From Ramazzottius varieornatus (taxonomy: Eukaryota; Tardigrada; Eutardigrada; Parachela; Ramazzottiidae), in the NCBI GenBank assembly GCA_001949185.1, contig BDGG01000001.1, positions 1,107,153-1,171,152 on the forward strand: a stretch of DNA of 64,000 nt, read 5' to 3'. Below, piece after piece: positions 45,822 to 56,050 of the stretch (position 1 is the first letter of the stretch; each line of letters begins with the position of its first letter). The notes below the pieces were generated by a model. It did no database searches and was not told the origin of the DNA. It saw only the letters and a list, made by a program, of their open reading frames with translations. Both the position numbers and the translations under genes were made by a program.

Positions 45822-45884
45822 TGTTATCTCAAGTGGCGCGCATTTTCATTGTTAGTAGATGGAAGCATGCACCACTTTAGAAAA
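45822..45884. repeat. Palindromic repeat, copy 11
   Basis: GTTATCTCAAGTGGCGCGC … GCATGCACCACTTTAGAAAA, between the third-copy fragment and the intact chromodomain gene. Confidence 0.7.
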
Positions 45885-45913
45885 CACTTCTGTGGGCTTC
45901 GTTTGCCGGTTGG

Positions 45914-47599
45914 TCAATCAGCCCCAATGCGGTCACCATTTCCATACCGACCTTTCTTCGGGTTGGGAACTTTTAAAATAAGACGCGGTCGGTCGGCAGT
46001 GGAGATCGGTGCTGCAGAGGTAGATCGAGAATCTCGTTGAGGTGCAGTTGTCTGGATGCTGGAAGTAAACAGCCGGCGTTTCACTTGCAGCTGCGAGCGA
46101 CCTGTACTCTTTACTGGGCTCCTCACAGGCGACTTGACCACCGACATTCTGGTTCGTGGTCGACACGACTCTCCAAAGCTCTTTGCCGGAAACTGGACTA
46201 CGGATTTTCGGGAGGCTCGTCCAGAAGATCCGACAGAATACTTGTCAGAAGACTTGCGCGAAGTGGTGCTTGAACCGGGCAGGCGTGTTGAAGCTTCCGG
46301 TTTCTCGAAACGATCGGCTCGACTAACCACCCGACGGTGGACTGCTGAAATAGATGGCGTTTATTGACTGGAAACAGCTGGAAAAAAATACGTGATTTCA
46401 TTCCGATGATTTGGATCTGTTTGACAATACATTTCCGTCTTTGACTTCTGGTCGAACAGCGAGAAGATTCCTTGTATTTTCTACCCATTTTCTACGTTAA
46501 CTGGCAAATCTAATGTTGACCGGAAGCGCAGGCTTCACAAGTTTACCTGGTGTGTGCGTGGCTGTGACCGGCAAAGCCCTCCGGAATTCCGGGATACCCA
46601 GATCCACCGACTCGTCATCGTCCGTACCGCCATTTGAGCTATCCGATGGACGTGTGAAAGTATCGACCTGCTGTGATCCATTCCCACCACGAGGATTGAC
46701 TCGCTTCTGCATGCTATTGAAGGAGTCACGCTCTTGGTCAGCCTTGTCTACGCGAGTCTTTCGTTCCACACACTTTCGCTTCTGAAGCTTGTCTTCCTTG
46801 GGTGTAGCTGCACGCTTGGCCCGTGTCCTCTTTTTTCTGCCACATATGTTAGACTGCACGGGCTTGGAAGTTGGAGGTGACAATAAGCCGCGGCTCCCGT
46901 GATGAACCACCATATTCCCATCAGCATCATCTCTGACATCGGTCGTGCAGAAAAGAACCTTGTAGTCGCACTCAACCTTCCCATTCACCAATGCACAAGT
47001 GTGGTCACTGGTGTGCGCGGACTTGGAAGCAGGAGGACGACCTGCGAAATAGTCAAGCGCGGATGAATTTTTGGTACTTTGGAGCTCGGCATGCAACTTG
47101 ACAAAATCGCTTTCCCAAGTGACGCACATACCCGGTGCTGTTCGCCGTATGTGTGCGCAACTTAAAGGACAATCTTGTCAAACCTATCTGCTGAACCCCC
47201 ATTTCAGTCTAGGTGAATGTTTTAGCGACTTATACATAGCAAGTTTTAAAAGTTGACGGTGGAGAAAGAAACTGTATTTTTCTAATTGACTGTACATTTA
47301 CATAAATTACCTCGACGACGGGGAGCGCTGACTTGCTTGTGAGGAGCCTGGCCGGTGGAGGACCGAAGCCTGGCCGCTTCATCTGCGCTGACTTGATGGA
47401 ACTTCAAATATTCAGCGAGGACTTCTGTGCAGGCAAGGTTCTCCAGATGTTCAAACGAACTGAACCTGTCCTCCCAGCCAAGCCATTTGATTTTGAACAT
47501 CTTTGGGAAACCGGTCACCGGGTCGACGTCTTTATGGCCGACGATCTTTTCCACATCCCACTGAGCCTCTTGATCCCAGGTCTCTGTATTCACCGCCAT
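45914..47599 (-). CDS. Chromodomain protein, intact copy
   Basis: Probable chromatin protein binding methylated histone tails. Three exons, 47311-47599, 46547-47041, 45914-46344, in frame (phases 1 and 1), give 404 residues. Start ATG at 47597-47599, MAVNTETWDQEAQWDVEKIV. The chromodomain spans about residues 14-72: the aromatic W at the strand (AQWDVEKIVGHKD), KIKWLGWEDRFSSFEH and a C-terminal helix (LAEYLKFHQ). The remainder is basic and disordered, with KKRTRAKRAATPKEDKLQKRK as a likely nuclear signal and a Ser/Arg-rich tail (SPVRSPVKSTGRS). There is no chromoshadow domain, so not HP1; the architecture is Polycomb/CBX-like only in the first domain, and no Pc-box is evident. One palindromic repeat is in intron 1. 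Confidence 0.8.
47105..47173. repeat. Palindromic repeat, copy 12
   Basis: AATCGCTTTCCCAAGTGACGCA … TGTGCGCAACTTAAAGGACA. The inner stem is extended by ATAC/GTAT pairing. In intron 1 of the intact chromodomain gene. Confidence 0.75.
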
Positions 47600-48372
47600 C
47601 ACTAGCAACTCTACGTGCTGATAACAAACAAGTAAAAAATCTTCAAAAAAGAATGGAAACGTCCTTAAAAAAATGAGTGTCGCGAAGAACCTATGGCATC
47701 GGAGCCGGATAGTGCAAAGGTCCACGAAGCACTGAAGGCCCTGTCAACCCGTTCAACAAATTTTGTCATGGTAGCGATCCATGCTTCAAAGAAAGAGCTA
47801 CAAATAAGGGAAAGCATACACGAGACAATGATGGAATACTTCACGTGGAACAGATCAAGAGGAATGGCGTCACTTTGATGGGCTTCACCCATTTGAGAGT
47901 TTGAAAGCTGGCGTCAACCTCTCGAGCTGAAACCATTGTCTTTTTCGATGCATCCCCGCAGCACCGAAGAGTCCACGCTCCCTTCTACCCTACACGTGGT
48001 CACAAACAGCTTGGAACAGTCAAACCTTTAATTGGCACAAGCGAGATTCGGCGTAACGTAAAATGTAACCAGTGACACGCAGAGGATCTAAAAGTAACAG
48101 GACAGCAGGCCGAAGAAAAACTGCAGGACGGAGTATGACGACGAAAACTAAGAAAGAGCTGCCATGAATCGAACAACAATGAAAGCCGTACGAGCAGGAT
48201 ATTCAAGATCGAAAACATGAATTGATGTGAGAACGGAATAATCCAAAAGCTATCTATTTCGTGTTTTTATCTTTGGAGTTGATAGTAGGCGGAGCACCGT
48301 GTGGAGAATACTATATAATCCATAAGATGTTCTGTGTAAGATCGAACCTTTGTTATATCTGAAAAGAGCCTC
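47600..48372. other. Intergenic, no gene seen
   Basis: A short open frame (47693-47878 plus, MASEPDSAKVHEALKALSTR) is present but has no support. Likely the promoter of the chromodomain gene and the 3' flank of the next gene. Confidence 0.4.
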
Positions 48373-49794
48373 CTAGCTACTTACGATCAGACGGACAGCG
48401 AAGAAGGCATCCTTGTCAGTATACCGAGTCGCTAGCGCAGACTTCAGTGCGCCACTTGACGTCACTCCGACCGTACTGGTCTTTTCCTGCAAGGACTCCA
48501 GACTGATGTACTTGTCGGAAGGTTCGTGGAGCCGCAGTCGGCAGTGTAGGGTAACATGACCCTGTTCAGCCTGAAGAAGAAACCCATTACAGGGCACATT
48601 AAACACAGTGGCGCACTAACCATGTAACGACTACAGCACAATGCGCGAGTTTGACCAAACAAGAAAATTTCCAGATCGAATGGCGCACATATTTAGGTTA
48701 AGGAATAGGTGCAGTGCGCCGCTCAACTGCCAAGTTCGAATTCTGTCCGAGTTGCAGGTTTTACATAATCGAAAAACAAAGGAACGCGCCGCTTCATGAG
48801 TTTTCACACAGAAATGGAACCAATCCCACATACCGCGCGATGGACGGTCGTGAAGCCATTGACAACTGCGATGTAGTTGTAGTTGTTGTGGAGTGTCACG
48901 ACATTCTCTGGTTCTCTCGTCACAATGAAGTGCGCTAGAGATTAACAACGACGTCGATCTCACTCATCGAGAGTAGTTCAAGAGCAGCCATTGAGACAAA
49001 ACGGAAACTTACTGTGGAAAGCTTGTGGGTCGTCGGGACCATTTCCGTCCAGTACCAGCTGGCCATTAGGTGCTTGGAGGATCTGCAGCGTCCGTCCAGT
49101 CGTCTTGGATATCAGTTGCAAGACGTTTCCAGTTTGGAAAAGATTCTACAAAAGATAACAGTTGCCTGCCTGAGAAATTACAAAGAGTTGGGCTGGGTGG
49201 GGAGAAATAAACCGGCTATATTTACCATGATCGCGCTGCTGCCATAATGCTTCGCGATCGTTTCGTCTAACTTTGCGGAGACGTAATCGACAGTTTTGTT
49301 CGCGGCGACCAGCCCTTTATTCACCAACTTCTCTCCAGCCTTCGTGATGGAACCCAGAAGACCCCCTGGACTGTTCTACAGTAAGGCAAAACGAGAAGAG
49401 ATCAAATAATAATCATCGACCAAAGTGGCGCATACGTATATCACAAAAGTACAGCTCAGTGCGCCATGTGACCGAATTTGTCCCAACCTTGCTCACTTGT
49501 AACTGGATGGCGCACTTCGACTGGAAGACGAATGCAGTTATGCGCGAGCATGCTTACCAGGCTGCTCTTCGACTTGTCTTTCGCATGAGCTTCGGTGGTT
49601 GTTGTTTTGGTGTAGGAATAGGAGTCTCCTGGAGCTCCAACATGATGTGATTGTTCCACTTTGACCTCGTATCCAGGAGGAAAGGACTGGACGGAAGGAT
49701 TAGGTGGAGGGTACTGGTACGTGGTGTAGACGGGAGTATAATCCTCAGTCGGATTGGGAGACGCTGCGGTGTAGTTACTTCCAATACGAGGCAT
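48373..49794 (-). CDS. Hypothetical protein with amphipathic helices and a probable beta-trefoil domain
   Basis: Five exons, 49558-49794, 49226-49375, 49013-49145, 48834-48934, 48373-48570, all in phase, give 272 residues. The N-terminal 80 residues are Pro/Tyr/Ser/Thr-rich and disordered (YQYPPPNPSVQSFPPGYEV). Next is a helical stretch, residues 80-128 (SITKAGEKLVNKGLVAANKT), with Ala/Lys heptad-like spacing. The last 140 residues alternate short beta strands and turns (VLQLISKTTGRTLQILQAPN, FIVTREPENVVTLHNNYNYI, HVTLHCRLRLHEPSDKYISL), with three similar units of the L-x-L-h/V pattern typical of beta-trefoils (FGF, IL-1, fascin). No signal peptide, so cytosolic or nuclear. I do not recognise the family. 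Its introns are rich in repeat-family copies, and the last exon includes a half-repeat sequence. Confidence 0.6.
48602..48660. repeat. Palindromic repeat, degraded copy 13
   Basis: ACACAGTGGCGCACTAACC … GCGCGAGTTTGACCAAAC, in the last intron of the beta-trefoil gene. Confidence 0.5.
48675..48728. repeat. Palindromic repeat, degraded copy 14
   Basis: CGAATGGCGCACAT … GTGCGCCGCTCAACTG, 15 bp from the previous copy, same intron. Confidence 0.55.
49415..49475. repeat. Palindromic repeat, copy 15
   Basis: ATCGACCAAAGTGGCGCATA … CAGTGCGCCATGTGACCGAA, in the first intron of the beta-trefoil gene. A further half copy (GGATGGCGCACTTCG) follows near 49506. Confidence 0.65.
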
Positions 49795-50486
49795 TCTTCA
49801 AGCTTTCCGGAAGTTTGCTGAACAGATAAGACACAAAGAATTCAGGACGTAAGAGGATGGTCTCAAAGGAAAGCCAGAAAGAATCTGAAAGATCAGGAAC
49901 TGACTTCAGTGACTTGTGAGGTGACTTCCCGTTGGAAAGTGACGTATAAACAAACATGAACGATGTATATGTCACAGCCACTGAATGCGCCACCCAAACT
50001 AAAGAAATCTATCAATCAATGGTTTAAACTCGAAAAGCTGAATTCGCAAAACTCATCGATTTTACTGATCAGTGATCACTATCGTATGACATGTGTCACA
50101 CAGCCATAGTCCATTGTTGTATCCTTTTCTGGACCAAACTATACCTGGGAAGTTCTCTGTTGATTTCTCCCATTGCCGTCGGCCTACTTGGTTCCCCGTA
50201 GATGAGAGTCCGGGAAAACGATATACCACGTATCCCTATGAGAGCCATTTCAAAAGCTGACCAAGGCAAATCGTAAGCGACGCACTATTTCGCGAGGCGC
50301 GAGCTCGAGTGGACATTCTCACGACTATATTCTTCTCGGTTTCACTGATCGAACGAGATGGACACACCGGGGCATGCCGTACCTCCAACATCTGAAGGCC
50401 TCTGCGGACTCGAGGTTGTATATTTCCTGATGGGCGAGCAGTTGACTGAGAGTCGAAACGGAACACCAGGCAATCCTGATTTCTGA
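49795..50486. other. Divergent intergenic region
   Basis: Lies between the beta-trefoil gene (minus) and the F-box-like gene (plus). No coding signal of note on either strand. Confidence 0.45.
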
Positions 50487-51167
50487 ATGAACGACTCCGC
50501 AAAAGTCGCTTCCGCCACGATGACCGATGTCAGTCCTGCTCTTCTGGACAGGATCTTCCAGCATGTTGATTTCTTCACGCTGCTGAATTTACGATTCGCG
50601 CAGGATGGTTTTAGGCATCATTGTCCCAAGGTTTGATCCTCAGTCTCATGTACAGTCTTACTGTATGTTCTGCACTGTTTGGGTGTTTGCGGAGCCCGGA
50701 ATGTTGCGATTTCGAGACAGTCTGTTCCGTTCATGCGACAAGTCGCTCTAGTCTTGGACTTCATCCACGAAAATAATCTCGCTCCGATAAACCTCCTTTG
50801 GCAGTTTGTAAAGAAAGCACGCCTGCTGTTCGTGTTCGAGCACGAATACGAATGTCCAAGTAGGCCGCGGCAGGTTCTGTTCTTGAACGAGATCTGGAAT
50901 TCCTACGAGGCACAAGTTACCCTCCACCATTACACCATCTTGATCAACGCAGTCATGTATGCTCATATCGCATTTGAGTCGTCCGAACTGTCACATAAAA
51001 TGTTTAACCGAGTTGGCTTCCGTGTTATGCTGACTGGGCTACAGTCAACTTCCGGGGCTATGAATTCTTCCTTTATAAACCGGCTTTCGTTTTATAATAT
51101 GGTTACAGAGATCGGGATTCCGGTAATAATACAGTTTGTTACTAAGCCATGCACAGCTTCGCGGTAG
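50487..51167 (+). CDS. F-box-like protein (tentative)
   Basis: Two exons, 50487-50630 and 50721-51167, phase 0, give 196 residues. The first holds an F-box-like helix pair, DVSPALLDRIFQHVDFFTLL followed by NLRFAQDGFRHHCPK, consistent with SCF substrate adaptors that bind SKP1. The second reads SVPFMRQVALVLDFIHENNL … with hydrophobic residues spaced as in repeat or helical folds, but no clear LRR or WD pattern. The intron is 90 bp with a weak pyrimidine tract, and a donor-like GCG/GTAGAG at the end means the gene may continue. It overlaps nothing and converges on the esterase gene. Confidence 0.45.
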
Positions 51168-51218
51168 AGGACCCAGTCGTCATACCCGGACTCACTCTTT
51201 GATCAGGCTCGAGAGGGG

Positions 51219-52424
51219 CTACCTTTGGCAGCAGATATTCCTTCTCGAAAACCTATCTCTGAAATCAAAATAGTCTTTCTCCATGTACGGATTACACAAG
51301 TAATTCAACAGAAACTGGATATCGATGTTCCTGGTTGTCGGCCCAACGTGGAGCCCGTCCGGAGTATCATCGATCTGCAGGTCCGTCTGCAGATACGACT
51401 CCCAGTAAATGATCTTGTTCAGTGGATCCATCAATAGGTGTTTCCGTATGGCGTTGTTGTAATACATCATGTTTTTGTTGGTCAGCTCCCTGAAAACGGC
51501 AACACTAAACAGGTTAATTCACAAATCGGCAGACGCAGGCCTAAATATATCTAACTTGTGTGAGTATTCCAAATTCAGCAGACGTGGTTCGTCCACCAAA
51601 TTTTGCGGTGTCCAAAGAACCGTACCGGTATCAGCGAACCGGTTCAGCATTTGCAAGGGTTTGATCAGATTCCTGAAAAAGGGACATTTGACCTAGGCTG
51701 TGTAAGGTCCAAATTTGCTACGTAATTGAAATTCTCCAGCCGTGCTCACTTCTTGAAGTTCCTCAAGCATTCCACTTGACTGATTTTCTGGTACGTGCAA
51801 ACCTTCATTACCCATATTCCGGCTCCGATGATGATCATGTCTGGCTTTGAACCTTTGCTTTCCAGTGTGCGGAGTGCGTGACCGAAAGTGCCGCCTTCTT
51901 CGTCCATCTCCACGGACCAGAAGAATTCAATGAGTAGGTTAGCAGTGGGTATGCTCGTAACGGTGCTCTCGTGTTTCTTGTATAGTTGCTGATCGTACGC
52001 TATAGCGGGATTGACGTAAAAGTCATGTTCTACACCGGAAAGGTGGTAAATTAGTCCATCACGAAGTTGTCGAATGCGTGAGTCGCCTATGAGCACGATA
52101 TGATTTTCCTTTCCAAGATAAACCGAGCTTTTCCGTAAGCAATCGGCCGACTCACTACAATACAACTGAATGAAGCTGGGCTTAATTAAGTTGTATCAGA
52201 AACCAGGAAACTTACTTGATGGTGCTCCGGTAAATGAGTTCACAGGGTGCGTACCAAGTTCCTTTCTGGCCAAAATCGTCCATGGCGTAAAAACCGCCCA
52301 TAAACATTGAGATGCAAGATTCGCCGGTCTCAGTGGTGACGTGGAAAATTTTATGTGCAAGATAGATGATTGTTGATATGACAAAACACAGCAACAAAAC
52401 TAGCTTTAGATAAATCTGCGCCAT
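51219..52424 (-). CDS. PC-esterase, sialate O-acetyltransferase (CASD1) catalytic-domain-like, type II membrane protein
   Basis: Probable Golgi-lumen SGNH/PC-esterase. Four exons, 52216-52424, 51750-52175, 51556-51672, 51219-51489, in phase, give 340 residues. One N-terminal membrane anchor (YLKLVLLLCFVISTIIYLAH) is followed by FGQKGTWYAPCELIYRS. Catalytic block I is IVLIGDSRIRQLRDGL (Gly-Asp-Ser). Block V is DTPDGLHV (Asp and His of the triad), followed by IQFLLNYLCN. Vertebrate CASD1 carries the same luminal domain but continues into a multi-pass acyltransferase region; this protein ends soon after the esterase domain, so it is a stand-alone esterase or needs a partner. NXPE proteins are the other possible relatives. 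Confidence 0.75.
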
Positions 52425-53230
52425 ACCCCTGAAGTCAATAAAAATTTGAAGACTTTCTACCTGCCGAGTTCTACCCATACGGTATTCTCGGTGAGCTTCG
52501 CCGTATTGCCAGTAAGTACACCGTCTGGACCTGTCAGCAGTCTGTTTACGATCGAGCGACTGTTTACCTTGCATCCTTATAGGCACGAAACTCAACAAAC
52601 CTTGGCGGTGTTACCTCAAGAGTATCGGACCGCCGCACGTGTGGTATTCCAACGTTAACGGTGTTACCCAAGCTCGTACAGCTTTCATAACCTTCGAGTG
52701 GTATGTAGTGGAGAAAGAACCAGCGCCGGTGCTCAATAAAGAAGACGCGAATAAGCAGGACTTTAAGTGGTGTCTCCTCCGTATTTTATCTTATCAGCAG
52801 ACACTCACATAATTCACTCCATCACATTCAGACGGATGGGGAAAAAAAAACTTCGGTGTTGGATTCGTCCGGTCGCTTGACTTTGCACGATTACGAGCTT
52901 CAAAATAGCGATACGGACTTGCAGTTGTCGAATCCGACAACGGGGGAACTGGTCTTCTGTCCATCATTAGGTACGTTTCCAGAGGATATTCGTAGTCCAA
53001 CCTGGACCGGCAATCCGAGCGGATACTAAAGTACGTGCGACGCACAGGCACCACGCGTGGACCTGATCGATGATGATCTCTCTGTGTGACTCTATGCAGT
53101 CTCGATCGACCGTGGGAACAAGAAATGCATCACTGGTTTATCTGGAAGATTAAAACGTCCGGGACTGAGAAACACATTTATGAAAAATGAAATTTATTCT
53201 GCCGAACGCTCTGGGATTTTCGAGTGTCAT
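52425..53230. other. Upstream of the esterase gene; no supported gene
   Basis: A minus-strand open frame 52794-53054 reads like protein in part (RRTYFSIRSDCRSRLDYEYP) but has no partner exon or family. Otherwise nothing seen. Confidence 0.35.
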
Positions 53231-53743
53231 TCAGAGTGGTTGGAGTGCCAGCCTGAATGCGCAAACTACGATTTTCTCAAGTTCGAAGTGCTGGGTATCA
53301 GCAATATCGGTGAACAAAGTCGGTCGTTCCGGCTTTCGTAGGTACGGCTTGCTGCTGAAGTCTATCGCGATCGTAAAAGTATGCGCGCAATGACTCCATA
53401 TAGGAACTCGAAACAACGACTTATGAAAGGCTAGATCAGAACTGATACCGATCGATGCATAAGAATGATGTGGTTCTAAAAGAAGTCCGAAACCCTGTAA
53501 TAGACAATCATATGACTGATCATGGGGAACAAAACAGGACTCGTGTAGTCCTCTCGACATTGACGTAGGGACACCGTTCATATCGACATTGATTGTTTCA
53601 ATAAAAGAACTGTGTGCCATTCGAATCATCAATCCAATCAAGCTTTGCGGGAAGTGACTTGGTAGGTTAGCGACGATTCCATCGAGCTCGAAAAGTTCAG
53701 GTTTCTTTCCATCATAAAATGAACTGCTAAACAGGGTGGCCAT
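53231..53743 (-). CDS. Hypothetical open frame downstream of the Rho gene
   Basis: 170 residues starting MATLFSSSFYDGKKPELFEL and ending ALQPL. Composition is balanced, with no known motif, signal peptide or membrane segment. It starts 32 bp after the Rho GTPase stop on the same strand, so it could be 3' UTR read-through sequence or a separate gene. Not recognised. Confidence 0.3.
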   Translation of the reverse strand: MATLFSSSFYDGKKPELFELDGIVANLPSHFPQSLIGLMIRMAHSSFIETINVDMNGVPTSMSRGLHESCFVPHDQSYDCLLQGFGLLLEPHHSYASIGISSDLAFHKSLFRVPIWSHCAHTFTIAIDFSSKPYLRKPERPTLFTDIADTQHFELEKIVVCAFRLALQPL

Positions 53744-53775
53744 TCTGAAATCTATTCTAATGATATACTGTACCA

Positions 53776-54708
53776 TCAGGACACTCGGCACCGATGACTT
53801 GTCTCGGGCGAAGGAAGCCGACGCAGCGGTTCCAGAGCTGCCAATATAGCCTCATCGAAGACCTGCTTCACACCTTGCTGCAATAAAATCGACGAGGAAC
53901 ACCCATACGCAAATTTAGGGTTATACAGTATGGTCATACATATGTATACACTGCAGCGAGAAAATAGCGTACCCTTGTCAAAGCTGAACATTCGACGTAT
54001 TGGACTGCTCTCAGCTTCTTTGCTAGCTTTTTTCCTTGTTTCGGTGAGATAAGTTTCTGGTTGTTACCAGCTAGCCTTATTATTGTTTGGGGATCGTCTC
54101 GAAGATGGATTTGAGTACCGACCAGTAAGAAAGGCGTCCTTGGGCAATGATGGGTTATTTCCGGAAACCACTACAATACGCAGAGAACATTTGTGGTCGT
54201 TGGCAGAAAACCTACCAATCGATACCCAACTTTAGGAAAGAACAATGGAAAACAAGGTTGGATGTTCGGGAACGAAGGATTTCACGACTGGACCGGCTGG
54301 CCAAAATTTACCTTTCCCGGAACATTCTCAAAGGACGACGGCTCGACAACAGAGAAACAGACTAGAAAAACGTCGGTTTGCGGGTAAGAGAGTGGGCGCA
54401 TTCGGTCATAATCTTCTTGACCAGTCGTATCGAAGGGACTGAATTTGTACAGTTCACCGCCGCACGCCACCATCGCGGTATAATTGTCGAAAACCTATGG
54501 AAAGAAATTTCAAACTCATCTTCTTCAGAAAGATACAGTGCAATGGCCGAGACAGTGAAATAATGAGGATGATAAGCGACACCTTTGGGATGTGTGACTC
54601 TTCGGGGTATTTAATGGCCATGTACGAGGCAAGAAGCGATGTCTTTCCAGCAGCTGCGTCTCCAACCACCACACACTTCACTTCCTGCGTTTCCTCTGCG
54701 AGAGCCAT
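53776..54708 (-). CDS. Atypical Rho-family GTPase (Rac/Cdc42-like)
   Basis: Small GTPase of the actin-regulating Rho family, membrane-anchored by prenylation. Four exons, 54583-54708, 54312-54494, 53973-54170, 53776-53877, all phase 0, give 202 residues. Best matches are to Cdc42: [38 protein letters not shown] and [13 protein letters not shown]. It ends CRVS, a CaaX box. Several nucleotide-handling residues differ from the family (Cdc42 numbering): the P-loop is GDAAAGKTS (Gly12 to Ala), switch I reads HIPKVFDNY (Tyr32 to His, Thr35 to Lys, plus one inserted residue before it), the DxxG region is DTTGQE (Ala59 to Thr, Gln61 kept), and the base-specificity motif is TQIH (Asp118 to His). Such a set suggests an atypical, perhaps non-cycling GTPase, or relaxed selection. 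Splicing and frame are intact. Confidence 0.9.
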
Positions 54709-56050
54709 CTTTCAGCGGAACATGTTGCAAAATTAAAAGAACAAAGAAGGATGAGTCGATTATTGAAGGAGCATACTGTATACTGCATTGGTACATCAGT
54801 GCGCGGGACCTGCCAACTAATGCAAACAGCCTGCAGATCGAGCTGTGAGGAAGTCAGGGTATCTAATCGCTATCTTGCGTAAATAAAACAGGTAAACAAG
54901 AAGTCGTCCAGGGTACGTCGGAGGTTCTGGGCGGATACAACTTTTCCTCAACGTCAGTTTTGAGCAGGTGAGAAGGTCTGTCGGCAGCTCTAATAAACTG
55001 CAGACGAGTTCCGTTACTTTTTGTTATCTAGTCTGTATTGTAAGAGTGGAGATAGTTGGTATCTTGGATAAACAGTCACCCTCTTCTGCGTAAATCAATC
55101 CATCTAAACGGAAACCGAAAACCAAGGCATTTTCTTCTTTGATCTAACTCAAGCTCCATATCGTTCCTTGGGAAGCCATTAGGCCCTGCTCGTTGAAATT
55201 GCTTCCTTGTTGAACTTTGACAGTTAATTCGAAAGTCATGCTCCCTATCCACTAATCCTTCTTTAGTACCCTGGCTCAGTCCCTCAGCTTTTCCTGGGGT
55301 ACCGGCTAACGAGTCTAGCCAGACTGTCCCTATTGTAAAATTTTCTTGTAGCGGGACTTCCTGCTTCCGTCACTTGCAGTAATGCGTTATTTATCGTCAA
55401 CACGTAGCATTCACCGATGCTTGACTTCATTCGCAAGCAGATAACCAAGACTAAAGTGACTAAACGCCACATTCACAAAGTCAAATTGACATTAAAGGCG
55501 AGACAATATGCGACAGCTTGATCTCATTTCCAACAATCAAATTATCACTTCGACCTCGAAATCCACGTATACGTATACAAGGCAAAGTATAAGTCGAATT
55601 TGTGATGGAACATTTTCCTTCAATTATTTCCAACGGAATTACTGCGTCCCCAGATCTCGTGCATGCAAGTGGCCACAGCAGTGATGAAAACCAACACCGG
55701 TACCCTCTCATGCAGCACTCGTCGACGCTCGGTACAGATCTGGTTCTGCGTGTGACAGCTTTGTTGTGCCAGCGGAAGTTGACCAAGGCATTGGGTAAAG
55801 GGGAAGTCATTGTGCCATCAGCCGGAAGCGCTTGTGCTCGGAGTGGGTCCTTATCATTACAGCCGTAATAGCCCTAGTGCCACTGGGGCAGCTCAATAGC
55901 CTACTGTTGATCGATTTCCCCACAGACCAATTACCAGCGGACTCTGATAGAGCTATCTGTTGTTCGTTTTCTCGGCTGGTTACTTTCACCTCGTCTCAAA
56001 CAGATGCCTATTCCCAACTTGTCGAAATGTAGCTGCGTCCTATCCTCTAG
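54709..56050. other. Intergenic / unresolved
   Basis: Minus-strand open frames at 55284-55472, 55481-55810 and 55807-55989 run end to end, without recognisable domains or a phase-consistent chain. No repeat-family copy. Confidence 0.35.

Noticed and set aside
48373-49794. Assignment of the trefoil-like gene to tardigrade heat-soluble (CAHS/SAHS) proteins
   Set aside because: The beta-rich C-terminal part and lack of the long charged helix do not fit those families.
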